Shown: one piece after another, positions 56,970-64,000 of the stretch | Layout: every line of letters begins with the position of its first letter | Position numbering within the stretch: the first letter of the stretch is position 1 | Source of the DNA: Strongylocentrotus droebachiensis | Taxonomy: Eukaryota > Echinodermata > Echinoidea > Camarodonta > Strongylocentrotidae | NCBI GenBank assembly: GCA_035222895.1 | Contig: JAVYIG010000168.1 | Coordinates: 496,001-560,000, forward strand | DNA: 64,000 nucleotides | Direction of reading: 5' to 3' | Made by a program: the position numbers and the translations under genes | Notes under the pieces: model-generated | Told to the model about the DNA's origin: nothing | Seen by the model: the letters and a program-made list of their open reading frames with translations, nothing else | Databases searched by the model: none

Positions 56970-58026
56970 CCGTAAAGGGGTGTATTGTCTGAATGGCATG
57001 TATCAACATCATGTTATAGAATCCATTTGAAAGATGAGGGTAGGTAAAAAAAAAAAAAAAAAAAAAAAAATTGGAATTTGTGAGTCTCCACGTAGATATA
57101 GAGGCACAAAGAAGACAGGGGCAAAAGTAAAATATTGTAAAAGAATTGATATAAGGGAATGATGATTTCTATGTTTATCAGATTTGAATGGTTAAACTTA
57201 CTGCTGCATGCTGGTCTTTTGGTTGAAGAATAAATTTCTTCTGGATAGACTTATTGGTATTCCTTTCGTGAATCACTTAGAAAAAAATTATTCATGGTTT
57301 TCGGTCATCTAAGACATAAGCAGAATATCTATCATGACAATTGATTTTGTTCGGCACCTCTCAGATAGAAAATGAGAAATCATATTTTAGCTTCTTCACT
57401 TGTATGCCTGTCATATTTTATGTTATGTTAGAGTGCAATGTATGAGGAGCCTTTGGTATAAGTACCCTGTAATTGTTAACTATTTGTAATTCAAATTTTC
57501 TGTATGAATAAAACCAATACACAATTTAAAAAAATTAGCACTCAGGATGTATTTCATGATACAAATGTTTATTTTTCATATCTTTGCCCCGACGGACAAT
57601 TTTTATTTTTACAATTAATTTTTATAGAACCAATTTCAAAACAATATTTGTTTGATATTTGTATAGTATGCAGTTGATCCAAATATAGATTATGCACTTC
57701 ATGTGTTTTTTAGCACAAAATGTTGGCTGTTTGTAGCCACCAGCTGATTATCCTAGGATGGATTGTGACCTCAAGCACTGAAATAAACCCATGTAGAAAA
57801 GTATGCTGTTGATGAAAACAATGGGGCGCAGCTAGGGCACCTTATATAATTGAAACTTAGCTTGAATGATCACTATTGTAACTTAATTTGTCTCCTGCCT
57901 TGGAGAAGGGTGCTAATGGATGTCCTTTACTGTGTTGCACATTTTGTCAAAAACACATCGCCAAGTTTTGACCATTCTTTGATTACATCTATGCAACCCA
58001 TTTCAGTCTGTATATGGCCCAATTGG
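56970..58026. other. AT-rich DNA with a 25 bp poly(A)
   Basis: A run of A lies at 57046-57070. The preceding sequence shows no recognisable SINE or processed gene. No gene seen. Confidence 0.45.
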
Positions 58027-58028
58027 TA

Positions 58029-58598
58029 AAGGGGGTATCTCACTGAGAGGTGAATGTTTGTGAACGTAGCAAAAGGTCGCAATAGGTTGCAAGAATGTTC
58101 CCAAACAGTTTTCATTGTCGCAAACAGTTTTTCTTGTCGCAATTTTTGTTTTAACATGTTCAAAATTTCTTTGCTATTTTTTTTCCCGCAAACAGTTGCA
58201 GGCGTTGGCAAAACAGTCATAAACGTTTGCAAAGCAGTTGTAAGCCTTTGCAAACGGTTGTAAGACGGTGTCTTTGTTATCGCCAGTTCTCTTTTTTTTT
58301 CGCCAATGTTAACGACCACGCTACCAGTCAGTTCCTTTATAAAATCGATCCATTGAGTCATGGAGTAACAGGAGTTAGCAAAAGGTCTCAAACATTCACA
58401 AATAGTTGCTAATCTTCGCAAAAACTGTCGCTAACAGTCGCCAACTGCCTTTTGGAAACATTCGCTCAAATGTTGCTAATTGTCGCTAAACATCACTAAA
58501 AGTCGCTGATTTTTGCCAACATTTGTCAGAAAAGTTGGCAAATCCAAATTCGCAATGTTCATATTTAAAGCATTCGCCGCTCAGTGAGATATTTCCTT
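58029..58598. mobile_element. 570 bp MITE with TATCTCACTGAG ends
   Basis: The left end AAGGGGGTATCTCACTGAGA and right end (reverse-complemented) AAGGAAATATCTCACTGAGC are inverted repeats of about 27 bp, both continuing GG(T/C)GAATG. TA at 58027-58028 and 58599-58600 fits a TA duplication. The interior consists largely of reiterated GCAAA/GCTAA motifs (TCGCAAACAGTT, TTGCAAACGGTTGTAAG, GTCGCTAACAGTCGCC). The open frame on the minus strand (57927-58421) and those on the plus strand are by-products of this repetition, not genes. Confidence 0.8.
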
Positions 58599-58600
58599 TA

Positions 58601-59059
58601 TCACTCCAGCCATGGACAACTGAAAAGTAAAACAAATAAATTTGTTGAATCTGACCACACAACAAATGTAATGCTGGTGGTAAATATTCATGAATTAGGT
58701 CATTGGGTAAATCGATGAGGCAGAGTATGTGTTGCTACATATTGCAAACAACCACTTCAATACTTGAATACACTCAACCTTCACAGTTTGTGCCTCCATA
58801 GTCACGCACAGAGGGTGAAGGGCCCTTTGGGGGTCTAGTGAAGACATGGTATCAATTTCCCTCGTCCTTTCATCTTCTGTTTACCTTATTCTGCTGCATG
58901 TGTAGGTTAACGATGTGATGATATCATTTCCATAAAGGGATACATTAGAGGACAATTGAAACATTTGAATTATTTTTCAGGGTGCCAAGAATGAATTGGA
59001 TACCTGCATACCTTTATGGCATCAGTATGAGATTAGTAATACCTGTTGAAAGGTATGTA
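58601..59059. other. AT-rich DNA, nothing recognised
   Basis: No gene or repeat recognised. Confidence 0.45.
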
Positions 59060-59500
59060 TGCAGTAGCAGGTCCAGAATTTTCTGACCCGAGGGAGGGGG
59101 GAGGGGGGCACATATCAAAAGAAATCTATGAAAAGCAAACAAACAAAAATTCTAACATGATGTGGTCACATTTCTTTCAAAAAGATCAGTGACATTAAGC
59201 TCCCCACCCCAAAAAATGTTATAAACGTATTACATTTTTCAAGCACCTATTTGGCTATAAAATTACTGCAAATGGTGTTGGCATAAAGGAGGGGCACATT
59301 TGTAGTGTATATGCTTCTTTTTTTAATTAAAAAAATATATATTTTGAGTGGGGGGGGGGCACATTTTTTTTTTTTTTTTTTTTTTTTTTTTGGGGGGGGG
59401 GGGGGTTTCTCAATTTGTAGTTAAAAGTGTGCCACTCTGACTGGTTTTTACAAGGGGAACCCCCCCTCCCCCTCGATCTGCCAGCACCGTACAATCAGGT
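59060..59500. repeat. G/C-run-rich region, probably an old element
   Basis: It is bounded by CAGGTCCAGAATTTTCTGAC with GAGGGAGGGGGG (about 59070-59106) and by CCCCCCTCCCCCTCGATCTG (about 59460-59480) in roughly inverted orientation. Three GGGGCACA blocks (about 59106, 59292 and 59352) and long G/T homopolymers lie inside. The family is uncertain. Confidence 0.4.
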
Positions 59501-60270
59501 TAACAGCTCACCACCTCTCTCCATACCACGTGGTGGTTGGTTTGCATATCAAAAGAATCTCGCCAATGTGGATATGATATTGCGATACCACTGGTGCTGC
59601 TACAAGTCAGTGTTCACATTTGCAGGTTCCCTCAGGTTTTCATACAAGGCATCATATGTTCATAGACACTTGTGTTAAGTTTCTTGGAATTTGTATAGCA
59701 CCATGATTATTTTTCTGTTCCTATGAAATATTAACCATGAGATAAATATTCAGTATTGAGAATCTGTTTGCAACACAGAACCTGAGAATCTGATAACAGT
59801 GGTGCAGCATCTTCTCTTTCATGCATGTTCTTATCATACACTATTGACAAAATGTAATCATTTTGGAAGTTCCAAAATACCATCTCGCTATTAAATACAT
59901 GTCACTTGATTAAAGCTTTTGTAATCACGCTTGAGAACTGGTATTCATCAATGTTATAATGTTGTACCTTTGGTTCCCCATGTTACTGGAGCATAAAGTC
60001 CAGTTGTGTACTGTTACATCGCTGTTTCGTAGCAGAAAGTTATGTGACCTATGTGAACTGTCATGTGACATCGTGTACATTGCAAAATGGTGGGGAGCAT
60101 GCATGACATGACTTTTTGAAGCCAAATGTTCTGACATGTCAGGTGAAAATATGCCACCATGCAAAGAATGTGGTCCTTAAATGTGTTTTTAAAGTTATAC
60201 CAACAAGGTTTCAAGAATGATTCTCAAATATTGAAACCAGCTAACGGTTAATGGTTAAGAATTTGTTAAC
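59501..60270. other. AT-rich DNA, nothing recognised
   Basis: No coding-like frame. Confidence 0.45.
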
Positions 60271-60273
60271 AAG

Positions 60274-60410
60274 CCCCCCCCCCCCCCCCCCCCCATGAAA
60301 TATAATAATTTTTTTGAGGGGGGGGGTTTGGAAAATTTGAATGGGCATGTAAAAAAAATTTAAAAAATAAATAAATAAATAAAAAAAAAATAATAATAAT
60401 AATAACTAAT
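60274..60410. repeat. C21 run, G9 run and A/T simple repeats
   Basis: A 21-nt C run (60274-60294) is followed 23 nt later by about nine G. Then come (AAAT)n and (AAT)n repeats to 60406. The C and G runs could pair as a hairpin. Confidence 0.85.
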
Positions 60411-60843
60411 TTAAACATAATTATACTCTTGTATCTTTGCTCTTAAAATTCACTTTGTTGAGATTGTTGCAGTCTATCAATGAGACAATACATTTTTAAA
60501 TTGCAAACTAGAACTGTTCGTACATATTTAAAAGTTTTTCTATGCTTTTTCTTAGAGTGCTCATGGTCAAGTATTTAATTCACAGAGTGTGAATTGATCA
60601 ATTAATTTATTGTAAATGCTGCATGCATTCACAATTGTTACTAAATCTGGCTACAATTTACACAATTTTTAAAGAGTAAATGTTCTGTAAAGGGTGATGG
60701 ACGGACAGAAAAGAAACACATTAGACCGTATCTTGTAAACTTATAGCTGCCAATTTCATGCAACTTGTTTCTATACATATTAATTGCCTGCATTATTTCA
60801 ACTTGTCTCCTTTTTGTATACATTTCACTTTCCTGGATGATAT

Positions 60844-61241
60844 TTAAAGGCATTGTTTAACAATGTTTCCAGTTTTATAAATCTGAGATGCATGACCCTA
60901 CGTGTTATCAGTGTCAGTGATATGGTGTAATATTGAAGCCCTAAAAAAATTGCGCTTCAAAATGATCATAAAGTGCTTAAAAAAAGTAAAAAATCTTTGA
61001 GTGACCGGTTTTGTCATTCTAATTTTCCCCAATAGACTGTAGAGTTATAAAAAACCTTAGGGAAAATTGTTTTTTGACTGTTTAAATTCCAATCATAAAT
61101 ATCTTAATAATCAAACATGCGATTGGCTTTTAAAAGTCAAGAGATTCATTTCTGACCTACAGGTTTATAATTATGATTGCAACATGAGCTAAATCCAGGA
61201 TTTTGTTTAGAATCAGAGGCAAAGTTAGCTAATACCTTTAA
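60844..61241 (-). mobile_element. TTAA-flanked MITE, copy 2 (390 bp)
   Basis: TTAA at 60844-60847 and 61238-61241 flank an element in the opposite orientation to copy 1 (48482-48858). Shared blocks include GATATGGTGTAATATTGAAG, CCAATAGACTGTAG and GAGCTAAATCCAGGATTTTG. The many scattered differences suggest separate, old insertions of one family rather than a recent duplication. Confidence 0.8.
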
Positions 61242-61679
61242 AACTTCCTCTTGCACTCTCCATCTCAACCCCTCCCTGTCTGATGCTGTCGTTCTCCTCA
61301 ATGTAGTGCTTATTCAACCATGGTCGAGCATTGATCGGAGTCTATGATCCATGTGACGATGTGAAATGAGATAGCCATCCTCACATTTTCACATTCTTTG
61401 CCTGCCTCTCCAACCAGAAGCCATTGGAGGTCATCATCTCCTTCTTCCTCATATGTTCCCCTTCTAATTTTCACTTTCTCCTGTGCCCCCTCCCTTGTGC
61501 CCCCTCCCTTGTACCCCTCTCCCTTCCTCCCCTTCCTCATGTGCCTTCTTCTCATCTCTTACCCAACCCAAGATGATACGCACTCCTAAAAAAGAGGGAT
61601 GGGTTGTATTAGGAATGGATGTCTTATAGAGAGGGTAGCTATAGAATTAATTTATCACAGTGTTCCCTTCTTCTTGTAT
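61242..61679. other. Pyrimidine-rich patches, no gene
   Basis: C/T-rich DNA at about 61430-61560 includes CTCCCTTGTGCCCC twice. Open frames are compositional artefacts. Confidence 0.45.
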
Positions 61680-61726
61680 CCCCCCCCCCCCCACCCCACC
61701 CCCACCCCCACCCCCACCCCCACCCC
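61680..61726. repeat. (CCCCCA)n tandem repeat
   Basis: A C13 run is followed by a CCCCA unit and five CCCCCA units. The minus strand reads (TGGGGG)n, a strong G-quadruplex-forming composition. Confidence 0.9.
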
Positions 61727-61942
61727 TAATCCAGATGATATGTACTCTAAAATAGTGAATGATTAATTGAATCATGAGGAATGAATATCTTACCGAGTGA
61801 GTGGCTATAGAACTGTAATTGCTTACATTGTAATCATGATTAAAAGATCAAGAGCATTCAAGTTACAGGGGACTACCACTGTCACATTCAATGTAAATTG
61901 ATAATGTACCCCCATGTATTCTCTATCCATGATGAATAAAGA

Positions 61943-62026
61943 GTTAACCCTTTAACTATGGGAACCAGGTGGGACCTGTACTAAGCCTATGGGATTGAGA
62001 GAATTCAGGAGTCAACAGGTTAACAA
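61943..62026. repeat. Short interspersed repeat copy with GTTAAC ends
   Basis: GTTAACCCTTTAACTATGGG, then AACCAGGTGG and CTAAGCCTATGGGATTGA, ends CAACAGGTTAAC. The first 68 bp match 26404-26470, and a more diverged copy lies at 24248-24305. The ends are short inverted repeats. Confidence 0.55.
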
Positions 62027-62767
62027 CATTTGGTTATGTTGAATGAATATAGGTCCATGCGAAGCGTACATTAATCTCTAAAAGTATTTATCTGATCCAT
62101 TCAATGTATCACTGAAAATAGTTTTAGGCTGTACAATTACAGGTCTCTTTTACTGAAAGTGCACAAAATGACCCCTCCTCTATTGAGTCATATCCATAAC
62201 TGAGTGATTATTTTTGTATTACAAACATTAGTTCTAGCCATTATCCTTTGGGGTTTAAGCTGACTCCATTTATCTCTATCAGTACTTACTAGAAAATCAG
62301 TAAAATTACATGTACATACTTCTGTTTTTGATTGCACAAAAGAGCCCTACTTTCAGTCAAACTATTGCTGTAAGTAGAAAAAGATTATCTTTTATGTTAC
62401 AGAAGATGTGCGCGACAATTCCACATGATCAGCAAACTACGAAATGAGCAGCCTCCATCATCACATAACAGTATGATAATGGAGTTGTATTTCATAAGAA
62501 ACTTGTCAAGAACCATGTGATCATGTTTAGGACATTGATACACTGCCGAAAAAAGCTCTTTGAAAGTGATATGATCTTAAAAAAAGAATTATACAGCAGA
62601 TGGGCCATAGTTTTATGTGTTTTGTAAAGAGAGAAGTTCTTCAAATTCTTTGAACAAATGAAAGAAAGTACTATACACCTTTTGAAGATATAAGAAAAGT
62701 GAGAAGTCTGAAGCACTTGATAAGCTGCCAGTGTTTCATATGATTCATACAAAAAAATCATGATGAA

Positions 62768-62845
62768 TGTTGAGGTATTATCATCATCTGTTGAGGTATT
62801 ATCATCATCTGTTGAAGTATCATCATCATCTGTTGAAGTATCATC
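62768..62845. repeat. 21 bp tandem repeat, 3.7 copies
   Basis: Units TGTTGAGGTATTATCATCAT+C start at 62768, 62789, 62810 and 62831 (partial). Two substitutions separate the first pair from the last pair. In the frame starting at 62763 the repeat would encode VEVLSSS, but the frame is short and ends near 62920. Confidence 0.85.
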
Positions 62846-64000
62846 TTTTTTTATAAAGGTTTATATGATTTTTGTAATGATTGTAGCAAGGATCGTGGAA
62901 GAACCAGGCAAATTGTATTTATAATACCATTTACAGAATTATAGATGAATACAATAATCATAAGAAAATTTCTAACTGAAATAGCTTTTTTTTGTTATAG
63001 ATACATTGTATTTGAACAAAATATATCTGGGGTCTTATTCAAATCATGAAACAGAAGAAAATGCATCTCCTCTTTTCCTCTCACGTTCCAAGAATGAGAA
63101 CAGAAAGTGTGATTTCACCCGAAACTTGTCTCCTTTTTATTTGGAGCCAGAAGGAAACTTGAACACATACTCAACACCCTTTTCCAGGATCTGAACAGAT
63201 AAAATCCTCTTGAAGATAAAAGATCAGAGTGTTTTTGATAAACTTTATCATGTCTGCCATTGGCAACTCTAGCCTATTCCAACTAAAACCTCTTATGGCT
63301 TGTTCAGATATGAAATGGAAATTACCCTTTTTTTTTCTTCCTCCAACGTGTATTTGAAATGCAACTGTACGCTTCAAAGGTCCAACTTGTATTCACAGAG
63401 CTCTGTATTATAAGATCAATAAATGTGAAGTGTTTAACCGCATAATGACCGAACGAGGCTTTCGAGTTTGATTTTTAAATGTCGTGCACTTTCGTGAATT
63501 CGTTTACCGAGACTTTAAAGTTTGGTACTGAAGTGGTTAATGTGCTGTGACATATACAGAGTGAACCCCATTAGGAGCTAATGAGCCTGCATAAAGAGGT
63601 GTTTGCTTAAGATCCATAAATCCTCCTTAGATGGAGGGTGGAAGAGGCTTAGGCTCCATCCATACATCCTCCTGATGCGATTAAAGTTATTTGATCAGGA
63701 GAATTAATTATAAAAAGACGATAATGTGTATTTTCTATATCCACCTGTTTTCCCGGAATGAATACAAAATTGAAGTAAGCCACTTTTATAAATGTTGCCT
63801 TACGTAAAAGTGTTTGGTTTAAAACTCTGAAAAGTGGTTTTTAATTACTTATGTCTAGTGTTATATAGAAACAACAAGAGGAGGTATTGATATTTCAAAA
63901 GAAAATTTGTGTTCAGGCTGCAACTTTCTCCTTCCGGTGTGAGAACCTTTGCTTTTGACAATTGACCCTGCCTCGGCCATACAAATGGTTTTGCATGATT
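62846..64000. other. AT-rich DNA, nothing recognised
   Basis: GGCTTGTTCAGATATG near 63298 matches 22632. No coding-like frame. Confidence 0.4.

Noticed and set aside
57927..58421. Minus-strand frame of 164 codons
   Set aside because: It lies mostly inside the 570 bp MITE and reads its repeated GCAAA words.
1..64000. CRISPR array, operon, phage or LTR retrovirus
   Set aside because: No regular spacer array, no paired LTRs or DDE integrase, and no dense coding strand. The tandem repeats seen lack unique spacers.

Overview
The window looks like repeat-rich, AT-rich nuclear DNA from a marine invertebrate deuterostome. An echinoderm, perhaps a sea urchin, is my best guess. This is an inference from the mix of elements: a DIRS-type tyrosine-recombinase retrotransposon, L2/CR1-like LINE tails, tRNA-derived SINEs, many short inverted-repeat elements, and long CT microsatellites. 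There is no bacterial-style gene organisation, no operon, no rRNA and no CRISPR array. No complete protein-coding host gene can be supported. Most open frames are chance frames, or frames running through CT or GA simple repeats.

Layout. 1-2024 is the 3' half of a decayed DIRS-like element: RNase H tail, tyrosine recombinase, an internal complementary palindrome and the right inverted repeat. 2.4-3.4 kb holds two minus-strand LINE 3' ends, one flanked by a 22-24 bp target duplication. 8.3-9.5 kb is a minus-strand L2-like LINE remnant and 12.4-13.1 kb a plus-strand LINE 3' end with an open frame of about 210 codons. 15.1-16.6 kb has a terminal-inverted-repeat element followed by a nine-unit purine-rich minisatellite. 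17.5-29.4 kb has CT arrays, a tRNA-derived SINE (19.4 kb) and a large imperfect hairpin (26.2 kb). 30.2-30.8 kb is an inverted-repeat element full of one GGTGTTAG-type motif. 33-36 kb has a 281 bp MITE and a locally duplicated block of about 200 bp. 40 kb holds a second SINE. 42-43 kb has a second copy of the 15.1 kb MITE and a hAT-like MITE with a perfect 8 bp duplication. 48.5, 56.5 and 60.8 kb hold three elements flanked by TTAA. 52.8-53.1 kb is another LINE remnant. 58.0-58.6 kb is a 570 bp MITE. The end is low-complexity DNA and short tandem repeats.

Possible host-gene content is slight. There is a 42 bp stretch with strong splice signals on the minus strand (11549-11590), a coding-like minus-strand frame at 38.3-38.6 kb, and weaker frames at 21.5 and 55.0 kb. 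If these are real, the window is mostly intronic or intergenic DNA. The elements do not cooperate as a system; the main biology visible is layered insertion and decay of mobile DNA. Family names rest on motif recognition and terminal structure only, because no database search was possible.
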